In this document: one piece after another, positions 8,208-15,332 of the stretch | How positions within the stretch are numbered: position 1 is the stretch's first letter | Layout: each line of letters begins with the position of its first letter | Source: an uncultured Bacteroidales bacterium | GTDB taxonomy: Bacteria > Bacteroidota > Bacteroidia > Bacteroidales > Paludibacteraceae | DNA: 15,332 bases | Assembly: GCA_937907165.1 (NCBI GenBank) | Contig: CALCUH010000165.1 | Location: forward strand, 1 to 15,332 | Direction: 5' to 3' | The notes under the pieces: generated by a model | The model's database searches: none | Seen by the model: the letters and a program-made list of their open reading frames with translations, nothing else | Told to the model about the DNA's origin: nothing | Program-made: the position numbers and the translations under genes

Positions 8208-10307
8208 ATGGCAACATTAGAGAAAATTAGAAGTAAAGGAAAAATTGTCATGGTAGTGGTATTCGTGGCATTGATTTGCTTCGTCATTGGTGATTTCTTG
8301 AGCAACTCAAGCGCGATTTTTAACCAAAACCGTGAACAAATCGGTGTAGTGTGCGGGAAGAAAATTAATTATGCGGAATTTCAACAAGAGGTTGACGCCA
8401 ACACTAATCTCGCCAAAATCCAAGGCACGTTCAACAACGATGCGAATGTGAGAAACGAAACATGGCAATCATTCGTTCTCGCCAGCGCAATAACAGACCA
8501 AGCCGAGAAAATTGGCATGTATATTACACCTGAAGAGATGGAGTACGCTACAAAAGTAAAACCTCATCCATTGGTGCAGAACACAAAATTCGTTCAAGAC
8601 GAGAACGGAAGGTTCAGCAGAGTCCAATTAGAAAAATTACTCAAGACCTTTAAGAATTTCGAGGAAATGAGTGACGAGGAGAAAATGAGCAACCCGAATT
8701 ACGAAACATTGAAAAACTACTACTCCAGCTGGTTGTCCATTGAAAAGAAACTAAGCAGCATGCTTCTCTATGACAAATATTTCACAATGCTTTCTTCAGC
8801 GACAAAGACGCCTAAAGCAGAAAAAGAATTTGTCAAGAATTACAATGGAGAAAGATGTGACTACGCATATGCGTTCAAATCCTTCATGATGGTTTCCGAC
8901 TCCGCATACACAATCTCAGATGCGGAAGCAAATGCGAAATATAAAGAGCTAGAGAAAAGATTCAAGACCAAGGCATATCGCACCATCAAAGCAATCATCT
9001 TTGATGTTAAGCCTTTAAGTGAGGATTCCGCCGACGCTAGAGAGAGAGCGATAAGCATTGAAAAAGACTTAGCTCAATCCGAGACCATCGAGGAAGCTTT
9101 GGCATTGGCAACTCAAGAGAGCGATCCATCCATCTTAAGCAGAGACGTATATGTCACAGAAAAAGACATAGACTTCAGTATCAAGGATTTTGCATTCTCA
9201 GCAAAGAAAGATTCCGTTCTTTCAACATTCCAAGACGGTCTATTCTACAAGACCGCGAAAGTTCTATCTAATCCAGTTGTTCGTCCGGACTCTGTAAAAA
9301 TTTCATGCATCTATTTGGCACAAAAACCTGAAGATGAAATGAAAAACACTATCGACAGTCTCCAAAACGAGCTGAAGAACGGCGCATCCTTCGGAGATTT
9401 GGCAGAAAAGCACTCTATGATTCCTTCTGCTAAAAACGACAAAGGCGTTTTAGGATGGTTCCAAGAAGGATTCTTCGCTAGACTGAAAGATTTTGACGAA
9501 AAGATGTTCAACTCCCACGTAGGAGAAGTCATCGCAATGGAGAATAAAGGAGAGCACTTCCTTTTCAGAGTAGACTCAATATCAGCAACTTCTTCTAAGA
9601 AGATTAAGGTGGCAGAAATCGCCATAAGAATTGAGGCGGGAAGCGACACTTACCGTAAATATTACGAGCAAGCTAGCAAGTTCATCAACGACAATCCGAC
9701 ATTGGATCAGTTCGTTGAAAACGCCAACAAAGAAGGCTTGTTTATCCAAGAGTTCGCAATGCAAGAGAACGACGGAATGGTAAGCAACATCGAGAACTCC
9801 CGCAAGATTGTGAAATGGGCCTTCGAACATAATGTCGGAGATATTGTTTCCCAACCATTTGAGTTCGCTAACCAATGCGTTGTGACAGCACTTGTAAACG
9901 CAGTTGAAGAGGGATACGCTCCATACTCAGTAAATGAGGTTAAGCGCATTGTCGACAATGAAATTTTGAACGACAAAAAGGCTGCCACAATCATCGATGA
10001 ATGGTCTAAATGCAAAGAGCTTTCAGAAATGGGCACGGTTGACACAATGAAGAGTGTAAGTTTCGACGACGAAAGAGTAGATCCGTTCCTCCTCGCAAAA
10101 ATCAATTCCATGAATGCGAACGAACAATCCGAGCCATTCAAAGGTAGAAACGGTGTATTCGCTGTAAAGGTCTTGAATAAGACGGAGAACAGCAACGCTG
10201 AGCCTATTGACAACAGAGAGAGAAAGATGCAATACATGTACAACCAAACATACAATGTATTGATAGACAAAGCAGAAATTGTTGACAATCGTTCCAATTT
10301 CTATTAA
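8208..10307 (+). CDS. PpiD/SurA-like peptidylprolyl isomerase, membrane anchored
   Basis: The 699-residue protein has an uncleaved N-terminal membrane helix (about 14-31, IVMVVVFVALICFVIGDF), placing the bulk in the periplasm as in PpiD. A SurA/PpiD-type N-terminal chaperone region (about 40-220) follows. A parvulin-type isomerase domain lies at about 362-457, opening with VKISCIYLAQK and containing GASFGDLAEKHS and GVLGWFQEG. A second, strongly diverged parvulin-like segment (about 463-575) keeps the closing pattern VGDIVSQPFEF...CVVTALVNAVEEG. The length fits Bacteroidetes homologues. Its role is presumably folding of outer-membrane and secreted proteins, consistent with the barrel protein and LptC encoded just upstream. 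It is followed by a strong terminator, which marks the end of this transcription unit. Confidence 0.9.
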   Translation: MATLEKIRSKGKIVMVVVFVALICFVIGDFLSNSSAIFNQNREQIGVVCGKKINYAEFQQEVDANTNLAKIQGTFNNDANVRNETWQSFVLASAITDQAEKIGMYITPEEMEYATKVKPHPLVQNTKFVQDENGRFSRVQLEKLLKTFKNFEEMSDEEKMSNPNYETLKNYYSSWLSIEKKLSSMLLYDKYFTMLSSATKTPKAEKEFVKNYNGERCDYAYAFKSFMMVSDSAYTISDAEANAKYKELEKRFKTKAYRTIKAIIFDVKPLSEDSADARERAISIEKDLAQSETIEEALALATQESDPSILSRDVYVTEKDIDFSIKDFAFSAKKDSVLSTFQDGLFYKTAKVLSNPVVRPDSVKISCIYLAQKPEDEMKNTIDSLQNELKNGASFGDLAEKHSMIPSAKNDKGVLGWFQEGFFARLKDFDEKMFNSHVGEVIAMENKGEHFLFRVDSISATSSKKIKVAEIAIRIEAGSDTYRKYYEQASKFINDNPTLDQFVENANKEGLFIQEFAMQENDGMVSNIENSRKIVKWAFEHNVGDIVSQPFEFANQCVVTALVNAVEEGYAPYSVNEVKRIVDNEILNDKKAATIIDEWSKCKELSEMGTVDTMKSVSFDDERVDPFLLAKINSMNANEQSEPFKGRNGVFAVKVLNKTENSNAEPIDNRERKMQYMYNQTYNVLIDKAEIVDNRSNFY

Positions 10308-10331
10308 TTAGGGATTGTGCAATAATATAGG

Positions 10332-10370
10332 AAACGCGAGGTTAACATTGTTTTTCCTCGCGTTTTTTTT
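10332..10370 (+). terminator. Intrinsic terminator after the ppiD-like gene
   Basis: A perfect 10-bp stem (AAACGCGAGG at 10332-10341 with CCTCGCGTTT at 10356-10365) encloses a 14-base loop and runs into eight T residues (10363-10370). It lies 24 bases after the stop codon. It separates the envelope genes from rlmN, whose ATG is only 22 bases beyond the T run. The reverse strand would also form the stem, but nothing nearby is transcribed that way. Confidence 0.9.
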
Positions 10371-10392
10371 AGTTTAATAGATATCAAACGCA

Positions 10393-11421
10393 ATGGCAGA
10401 TTCCAAGGCTTCCTTATTGTCCATGACTCTTGACGAGTTGAAAAATGTAGCGAAAGAGATGTCACTTCCCGCATTCACGGCGAAGCAAATGGCGGATTGG
10501 CTATATAAGAAACGCATCACAGTCATAAACGACATGACGAACATTTCGATAGCCAACCGTGATAGAATAGGAAAGAATTTCACGATCGGCGTCTATGCAC
10601 CTATCCAAGTCTCCACGTCTTCCGACGGCACCAAGAAATACCTTTTCGAAAAGGAGGGTAAATACATCGAAAGCGTTTTGATTCCAGATGGAGAGCGCAC
10701 CACCCTATGCGTATCCACCCAAATCGGATGCAAAATGAACTGCAAGTTTTGCGCGACGGGAAAACAAGGATTTCACGGCCAACTCTCCGCTACGGACATA
10801 CTCAACCAAATTCAATCCATTCCCGAATCGCAGCAGTTGACCAACATCGTATTCATGGGGATGGGCGAACCTTTCGACAACACGGAGAATGTACTGAAAG
10901 TATTGACTATACTCACTTCCGAATATGGCTACGCATGGAGTCCGAAGAGAATCACAGTTTCCACGGTAGGTCTCATCCCCGGGCTACATAGGTTCTTGAC
11001 TGAGAGCCAGTGTCACCTTGCCGTAAGCCTACACAATCCTATCGGAGAAGAACGGGCAGAAATCATGCCGGCCCAAAAAGCTTTTCCTATCAGTCAGGTG
11101 ATAGATGAAATAAAAAAATTCGATTTCTCAGGACAACGAAGAGTCTCTTTCGAATACACTATGTTTGAAGGCGTTAACGACCAACAACGACATATCGACG
11201 CTCTCAAAAAACTGTTAGCCGGATTGGAGTGCAGAATAAACCTCATCCGTTTCCACAATGTTCCCGATGTTCCACTGAAAGGAGCGTCACAGCAAAAGAT
11301 GGAATGGTTCAGAGACAGACTGAACGATGCGGGTATCACCACGACCATCCGTAAATCGAGAGGAGAAGACATATTGGCCGCCTGCGGCTTATTATCAACA
11401 AAAAAACTAATGGAAAAATAA
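10393..11421 (+). CDS. rlmN: Dual-specificity 23S rRNA/tRNA adenine-C2 methyltransferase RlmN
   Basis: RlmN is a radical-SAM enzyme that methylates C2 of A2503 in 23S rRNA and, in some bacteria, A37 of certain tRNAs. The 342-residue product has the radical-SAM motif CKMNCKFC (Cys113, 117, 120), binding a 4Fe-4S cluster. It also has Cys106, equivalent to E. coli Cys118, and Cys331 in RGEDILAACG, the methyl-carrying cysteine equivalent to E. coli Cys355. FMGMGEP and EGVN motifs are also present. The spacing from Cys106 to the cluster motif (7 residues) is the same as in E. coli, and all catalytic cysteines are intact. It ends one base before the next start, so it should share a transcript with the DUF4837 gene. 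Confidence 0.96.
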   Translation: MADSKASLLSMTLDELKNVAKEMSLPAFTAKQMADWLYKKRITVINDMTNISIANRDRIGKNFTIGVYAPIQVSTSSDGTKKYLFEKEGKYIESVLIPDGERTTLCVSTQIGCKMNCKFCATGKQGFHGQLSATDILNQIQSIPESQQLTNIVFMGMGEPFDNTENVLKVLTILTSEYGYAWSPKRITVSTVGLIPGLHRFLTESQCHLAVSLHNPIGEERAEIMPAQKAFPISQVIDEIKKFDFSGQRRVSFEYTMFEGVNDQQRHIDALKKLLAGLECRINLIRFHNVPDVPLKGASQQKMEWFRDRLNDAGITTTIRKSRGEDILAACGLLSTKKLMEK

Positions 11422-11422
11422 G

Positions 11423-12415
11423 ATGAGAAAGACCACACTGATACTTTTATTCGGTCTGTTGACCTTCCTAACAGCATGCAGAAACAAAGGCGAGAACGTA
11501 TACATTCCTTCCGTGGGAGGCATCGCATACGACCTTATGATTGTCGGGAACGCCAACATTTGGAGAGACACAGCCGGACGAAAAATATTTGAGACATTCG
11601 ACCAAGAGATGCCAGGACTTCCCCAATCTGAGCCAATGTTTAACATTCTCTTCCTTGAGACTCGTAATTTCACAGACATCGTCAAACCGATGAGGAACCT
11701 ATTCTTCTTCCACGTCGATTCAACACAATATACACAAGGGAAAGTATCGTTCAGCAAAAACAAATGGGCCAACACACAAGCGATTGTAAAAATCACAGCG
11801 CCCACCCAAGAGGAACTCATCAAAGCACTGAATGAAAAGAGTCAAGCAATCATCGATTTTTATGTCGACCAAGAATGCGAACGGAACATTCTCTATTTTG
11901 ATAGATATAGCGAACCCAACATGATAAAACTGATGGACGATAGTTTGGATATCAGCCTTAAGATTCCTAACTACATCAACAAATCAAAAACTGCGAAGAA
12001 CTTCGTATGGATCTCTAACGGAAGCATCGACGCAAGGTTGGACATTCTTGCCTACAGGACCCCACACACAGATTCCACGGACTTCACGATGAAAAGAATC
12101 CTCGAAAAGAGGGACTCCATCACAAGACTATACATTCCAGGGCCATCAGAAGGTTCCTACATGACAACGGAAAAGGAAGTCATTCCTCCTGTTGATAGGC
12201 ATTTCTATTTCAAAAAGAAAAAATGTACGGAAGTGAGAGGTTTGTGGCGCACGGAAGGTGATTTCATGGGCGGTCCGTTCGTCAGCCGTACCTTTTACGA
12301 TCCGAGGACCGACGAGATGCTAACCGTCGAAGCTTTCGTCTATGCGCCTCAACACAAGAAAAGAAATAAAATCAGGCAAGTGGAGGCGGTGCTCCATTCA
12401 TTGGATTTTGAATAA
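11423..12415 (+). CDS. DUF4837 family lipoprotein
   Basis: This 330-residue protein begins with a lipoprotein signal peptide (MRKTTLILLFGLLTFLTAC, Cys19 as the acylation site). The mature N-terminus has the DUF4837 pattern: IPSVGGIAYDLMIVGNANIW, then DTAGRKIFETFDQEMPGLPQ and SEPMFNI, followed by IVKPMRNLFFF. Later segments (for example GLWRTEGDFMGGPFVSRTFY) also fit the family. DUF4837 is a Bacteroidetes family with no established function that I know. The gene starts one base after rlmN stops, which suggests coupling, but no functional link between rRNA methylation and an envelope lipoprotein is apparent. It probably sits in the inner leaflet of the outer membrane or at the surface; the sequence does not settle which. 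Confidence 0.88.
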   Translation: MRKTTLILLFGLLTFLTACRNKGENVYIPSVGGIAYDLMIVGNANIWRDTAGRKIFETFDQEMPGLPQSEPMFNILFLETRNFTDIVKPMRNLFFFHVDSTQYTQGKVSFSKNKWANTQAIVKITAPTQEELIKALNEKSQAIIDFYVDQECERNILYFDRYSEPNMIKLMDDSLDISLKIPNYINKSKTAKNFVWISNGSIDARLDILAYRTPHTDSTDFTMKRILEKRDSITRLYIPGPSEGSYMTTEKEVIPPVDRHFYFKKKKCTEVRGLWRTEGDFMGGPFVSRTFYDPRTDEMLTVEAFVYAPQHKKRNKIRQVEAVLHSLDFE

Positions 12416-12430
12416 TTTTTTTTACTTTTG
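12401..12430 (+). promoter_or_regulatory. Promoter at the head of the 195-base pdxA leader
   Basis: TACTTTTG (12423-12430) is a perfect TAnnTTTG -7 element. A TTG at 12401-12403, inside the last codons of the DUF4837 gene, sits 19 bases upstream as a plausible -33. Transcription would begin near 12435-12438, leaving about 175 untranslated bases before the pdxA ATG at 12611. The rest of the gap (to 12610) holds no convincing ORF, tRNA or terminator, and I do not recognise a named riboswitch. A weaker second pair, TTTG at 12491 with TAATTATG at 12512 (17-base spacer, one mismatch), could be a nearer promoter. Confidence 0.55.
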
Positions 12431-12610
12431 TAAGTGTATCGAAGGCAGTTCAACATACTCGCCCCAAATATTAGATTTTATAACAGACGGTTTGATAAAC
12501 ATTTCGGTGATTAATTATGTGTAACTTGCACTATTCCGCAGCATGAAATTTCCACAAATCACACGAAACCATTTTATAGGAACCATCAAAAAAAGAGTGT
12601 AAATAACAAC

Positions 12611-13681
12611 ATGGAAGAAGAAAATAAAATAAAAGTCGGAATCACTCAAGGAGACATCAACGGAATCGGTTACGAGGTGATTATTAAGACATTGGCTGAT
12701 ATGCGTGTAAACGAATTCTGTATTCCAATCGTATACGGGTCATCCAAGGCGGCAGCTTATCACCGCAAATCATTGAACATAGAAAACTTCAACTTGAACG
12801 TCATAGCCAACGCTACGGAGGCCAATCCTAAACGTTCCAACATCATCAATTGTGTGGACGAAGAGATTAAAGTGGAATTGGCGAAATCAACAGAAGAGGC
12901 GGGACGCGCCGCTTTCCTCGCATTGGAGAGAGCGACATCCGATTTGAGGGACGGACTAATCGACGTATTGGTCACCGCTCCAATCAATAAGAAAAACATA
13001 CAATCGGAGAATTTCCACTTCCCAGGACATTCCGAATATTTGCAAGACAAATTCGGCTATGGAGAAAAGGGATTGATGCTGATGGTCAGCGACGTTCTAA
13101 AGGTTGCTGTAGTGACAGGACACGTTTCTATCAAGACGGTATCTTCCTATCTCTCCACAGATAAAATCGTCTCCAAACTTAATGATTTGAACAAGACGCT
13201 TATCCAAGACTTCTCAGTCATCCGTCCGAGAATCGCAGTGTTGGGTCTCAACCCTCATGCGGGTGACAATGGCGTGTTAGGTTCAGAGGAAGAGGAAATC
13301 ATCATTCCGGCAATCAAGAAAGCAACGGAGATGGGTATCACCTGCTTCGGCCCTTACCCGGCAGATTCCCTCTTCGGTAGCGGAAACTTTAAACGTTTCG
13401 ACGCAGTGTTGGCCATGTACCACGACCAAGGGTTGGCACCTTTCAAATGCATAGCCATGGAGAGCGGAGTGAACTATACGGCTAACTTGCCTATCATCCG
13501 CACCTCTCCTGTACATGACGTCTCCTACGATAAAGTGGGAATCGGAGAAGCTTCCGAGGAATCGTTCAGAAACGCTCTTTACCTCGCTTGCGACGTCTAC
13601 AAGAGCAGACAACAATTCGCTGAATTATCCAAAAACAAACTGAAGAAACAGGAAGTGGAAATCAGCGGACAAGTTGAATAA
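12611..13681 (+). CDS. pdxA: 4-hydroxythreonine-4-phosphate dehydrogenase
   Basis: PdxA oxidises 4-phosphohydroxy-L-threonine, using NAD and a divalent metal, to the compound that PdxJ condenses with deoxyxylulose phosphate in pyridoxal phosphate synthesis. The 356-residue product has the opening motif ITQGDINGIGYEVI, the substrate-site FPGHSE (His140), and the three metal-ligand histidines His171 (TGHVS), His216 (LNPHAGDNG) and His271 (YHDQGLAPFK). These lie at a constant offset of five from E. coli His166, His211 and His266. No pdxJ is in the window. A 195-base leader precedes it, and a hairpin lying within the 3' end of the opposing gene probably terminates it. Confidence 0.95.
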   Translation: MEEENKIKVGITQGDINGIGYEVIIKTLADMRVNEFCIPIVYGSSKAAAYHRKSLNIENFNLNVIANATEANPKRSNIINCVDEEIKVELAKSTEEAGRAAFLALERATSDLRDGLIDVLVTAPINKKNIQSENFHFPGHSEYLQDKFGYGEKGLMLMVSDVLKVAVVTGHVSIKTVSSYLSTDKIVSKLNDLNKTLIQDFSVIRPRIAVLGLNPHAGDNGVLGSEEEEIIIPAIKKATEMGITCFGPYPADSLFGSGNFKRFDAVLAMYHDQGLAPFKCIAMESGVNYTANLPIIRTSPVHDVSYDKVGIGEASEESFRNALYLACDVYKSRQQFAELSKNKLKKQEVEISGQVE

Positions 13682-13696
13682 TCAAACCATAACATA

Positions 13697-14605
13697 TCAG
13701 GCGGGAGCGTTTCGAAAGATTCGCTCCTTCTTTGTATCATCCCGTAAGCAATGAATGCCTAACGTCAACACAAACGACGACACATTTCCCGCCTTGCTCA
13801 TACGGTTGAGCGTCACCTCATAATGACAGCCTACAAAGAATTTTTCCTTGTAGGAAAATTTCGAATATGGAGAAACGACACTTCCTACCTGATAGGAGAC
13901 GCCGAACTCCCAAGCCTCATCCACTCGATAAGAAGGAGTCACCACAATACCTATAGGAGAGTATTTGGCCACAAACATCATCGCATTCAACAAAACAAAA
14001 TGGTTCGGACGTGTACGGAAAGATTTTCCACCAGACAAATAATAATGGGTGGACTGCTTATGACCGAAAGAGCGCATATGACCATTTCCAACCCCTTTCA
14101 CACTAAATGACAAATAGGCGTCTTTGTCGAACCGCAGCCAAGCCCCCATCCGAAAACGTGGGACAATCTCACTCTCGGACTGTTTCGTGAAATAGGAATC
14201 ATTATCCTGCCTCAACAAAGAAAAATCTTTGTCTAAATGTCGGAACCCGCCCCCGACATTGAGCGATAACCACGTCCAATCGGTCACCAAGAACCGATAC
14301 GTGCCGGATATCTCCAACTCCAAGACATCCGACACTCCTATCTTCTCATACGACATCACCCCACCCGCTGAAAAATTAGTTTCCCGCAACAATTTATGCG
14401 CCGAACCGATCCACTCCTGCGGACTTCCCTCCATACCTAACCTTTGGTTAGAATAGGATAGAGAGAGATTCAGACCATTGACAAATCCTGAACAAGCAGA
14501 ATTATATAAATAAGGGTTCAATACATACAAGGCGGGACGATCCTCTTGTTGCGCCACCATCCGTAAAGGAAAGATTACCAACAACAAAATAATTATATTT
14601 TTCAT
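13697..14605 (-). CDS. PorP/SprF-family type IX secretion outer-membrane protein
   Basis: The 302-residue product starts with a signal peptide (MKNIIILLLVIFPLRMVAQ). The family's N-terminal signature follows: RPALYVLNPYLYNSACSGFV corresponds to the FNPLLYNPAYAG-type segment of PorP/SprF, then LNLSLSYSNQRLG and EWIGSAHKLL. The remainder has beta-barrel-like strands with a C-terminal NRMSKAGNVSSFVLTLGIHC. PorP and SprF support delivery of T9SS substrates; SprF is specifically needed for secretion of the adhesin SprB, a type B sorting-domain protein, in Flavobacterium. ATG 14605 is chosen over a TTG at 14611 because it is a standard start that opens on the signal peptide. It lies seven bases after the stop of such a type B protein, so the two are very probably one operon. 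Its 3' end overlaps the presumed pdxA terminator. Confidence 0.88.
   Translation of the reverse strand: MKNIIILLLVIFPLRMVAQQEDRPALYVLNPYLYNSACSGFVNGLNLSLSYSNQRLGMEGSPQEWIGSAHKLLRETNFSAGGVMSYEKIGVSDVLELEISGTYRFLVTDWTWLSLNVGGGFRHLDKDFSLLRQDNDSYFTKQSESEIVPRFRMGAWLRFDKDAYLSFSVKGVGNGHMRSFGHKQSTHYYLSGGKSFRTRPNHFVLLNAMMFVAKYSPIGIVVTPSYRVDEAWEFGVSYQVGSVVSPYSKFSYKEKFFVGCHYEVTLNRMSKAGNVSSFVLTLGIHCLRDDTKKERIFRNAPA
13704..13734 (+). terminator. Probable pdxA terminator lying inside the convergent gene
   Basis: A 6-bp GC-rich stem (GGAGCG at 13704-13709 with CGCTCC at 13722-13727) encloses a 12-base loop and is followed by TTCTTTG. It starts 22 bases after the pdxA stop. The hairpin lies within the last codons of the convergent PorP/SprF gene, which stops at 13697. 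The T run is imperfect, so efficiency is uncertain. Confidence 0.55.
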
Positions 14606-14612
14606 AATCAAT

Positions 14613-15332
14613 TCAATATGCCAATTCTATAAAATCTGAAAATATACTTTTGTCCTCGGAAGAAAAGAGAAAATAATAAGTTCCCACAGGCAAACGTTTC
14701 TCGCCTCCCAAACTAAAGCGATTATGGTTCTCGCCACGCCAAGAATTATCGTAGTTCTTCATAGAATACACAATTATCCCCCATCTATTATAGATAACGA
14801 TTTCATTACCAGACCATTTATCAATATTATTGATTACAAAACAATCATTTATGCCATCTCCGTTGGGCGTCAGCAAACGATTGTAAGGTAATTCCTCTTT
14901 CTCCGTATAATACTCTTTCTCGGGTGATAGCTCTTCCGAACCAATTATCGTCGTATCACTAATTATTTCTACCATATCAGACTCGACGATAGGCAACGTG
15001 TCTGGAACAATCACTGTCGTATCCACTGGCTCCACCACAGGCGGAAGCGTATCCGGCAAATCAACCAGCGTGTCGGGCTCGACGATAGGCAACGTATCCG
15101 GAACAATCACTGTCGTATCCACTGGCTCCACCACAGGCGGAAGCGTATCGGGCAAATCAACCAGCGTATCGGGTTCGACGATAGGCAACGTATCCGAGAC
15201 AATCACTGTCGTATCCACTGGCTCCACCACAGGCGGGAGCGTATCATGCAATTCCACCAGCGTGTCAGGTTCGACGATAGGCAACGTATCAGGAACAATC
15301 ACAACCGTATCCACCGGCTCCACCACAGGCGG
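14613..15332 (-). CDS. Repeat-rich surface protein with T9SS type B sorting domain (5' end outside window)
   Basis: Only the C-terminal 239 residues are visible; the frame is open to the right edge, so the true start lies beyond 15332. The C-terminal part (about 90 residues) begins with LLTPNGDGINDCFVINN and continues with WSGNEIVIYNRWGIIVYS, WRGENH, LPVGTYYFLF and FSDFIELAY. This is the gliding-motility-associated, type B C-terminal domain that directs proteins through the T9SS. Upstream is a stalk of 32-residue repeats built on DTLP motifs, with many Asp and Glu and no Lys or Arg, ending in a short degenerate segment (IVESDMVEIISDTT) and a charged linker. The PorP/SprF gene follows directly. 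The missing N-terminal region would decide whether it is an adhesin, an enzyme or something else. Confidence 0.9.
   Translation of the reverse strand, partial: PPVVEPVDTVVIVPDTLPIVEPDTLVELHDTLPPVVEPVDTTVIVSDTLPIVEPDTLVDLPDTLPPVVEPVDTTVIVPDTLPIVEPDTLVDLPDTLPPVVEPVDTTVIVPDTLPIVESDMVEIISDTTIIGSEELSPEKEYYTEKEELPYNRLLTPNGDGINDCFVINNIDKWSGNEIVIYNRWGIIVYSMKNYDNSWRGENHNRFSLGGEKRLPVGTYYFLFSSEDKSIFSDFIELAY
14976..15332. repeat. 96-bp tandem repeat array (32-residue units), at least 3.6 copies
   Basis: The same sequence recurs every 96 bases: the ACTGGCTCC (ACCGGCTCC in the last) marker begins at 15025, 15121, 15217 and 15313, and GACGATAGG at 14985 and 15081. By eye the units at 15025 and 15121 differ at about five positions, and those at 15121 and 15217 at about thirteen. 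The array keeps frame (96 = 3 x 32). Each unit encodes two related halves, VVEPVDTTVIVPDTLP and IVEPDTLVDLPDTLPP. It runs off the right edge, so total copy number is unknown; the left edge is degenerate. Confidence 0.92.

Noticed and set aside
9707..10297. A 196-residue minus-strand frame opposite the ppiD-like gene
   Set aside because: It lies wholly opposite a well-supported gene, is Ser/Thr/Leu-rich in the way of antisense translations, and has no start signal or domain.
10348..10377. Possible promoter for rlmN (TTG at 10348 with TAGTTTAA at 10370)
   Set aside because: The -7 element has two mismatches and the -33 lies in the loop of the terminator. I cannot tell it from chance in AT-rich DNA; read-through may supply rlmN.
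12381..12396. Hairpin TGGAG/CTCCA near the end of the DUF4837 gene as a terminator
   Set aside because: It lies within the coding sequence with a 5-bp stem, and the T run begins about 18 bases beyond it, too far for an intrinsic terminator.
12342..12524. A 60-codon frame running from the end of the DUF4837 gene into the gap before pdxA
   Set aside because: It starts inside DUF4837 in another frame, has no ribosome-binding signal, and its unique part resembles no protein known to me.
14976..15332. CRISPR array
   Set aside because: The period is a constant 96 bp with no unique spacers, and the repeats are in frame within a protein gene.

Overview
The window looks like a chromosomal segment from a member of the Bacteroidota, most likely the order Bacteroidales. 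The supporting signs are a hybrid two-component regulator of the gut-Bacteroidetes type, promoters of the TTTG / TAnnTTTG form, weak or absent Shine-Dalgarno sequences, a DUF4837 lipoprotein, a PorP/SprF-family protein and a type B (gliding-motility type) C-terminal sorting domain of the type IX secretion system (T9SS). I cannot name the genus. Coding density is high: ten genes lie within the window and one more runs off its right edge. No gene-free stretch exceeds 300 bases; the longest gap is 195 bases (12416-12610). I saw no tRNA, rRNA, CRISPR array, insertion sequence or integrase.

Left part (1-4134): a 7-bp tandem repeat abuts a good Bacteroidetes promoter, followed by a 1341-residue hybrid sensor/regulator. 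This protein has a periplasmic propeller, Y_Y_Y domain, one membrane segment, histidine kinase, receiver and AraC-type DNA-binding domain. Regulators of this kind usually sense glycans and control a nearby utilisation locus, but no such locus lies downstream of it here.

Middle part (4187-10307): coaX (coenzyme A synthesis) is followed with tight spacing by an outer-membrane beta-barrel protein, a periplasmic TPR protein and the lipopolysaccharide-transport lipoprotein LptC. A PpiD/SurA-like periplasmic folding factor follows after a 93-base gap with its own possible promoter, and it ends at a strong intrinsic terminator. Apart from coaX, the theme is building the outer membrane.

Next part (10393-13681): rlmN and a DUF4837 lipoprotein gene are separated by one base. 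After a 195-base leader with a strong -7 element comes pdxA (pyridoxal phosphate synthesis), which keeps its metal-ligand histidines.

Right part (13697-15332, minus strand): a two-gene unit encodes a large surface protein, cut by the window edge, and a PorP/SprF-family membrane protein. The surface protein has 96-bp tandem repeats, acidic and rich in DTLP motifs, followed by a T9SS type B sorting domain. By analogy with SprB/SprF of gliding bacteria, the pair probably forms a secretion substrate and its dedicated outer-membrane partner. This is the most accessory-looking part of the window and the best candidate for a little-described system.
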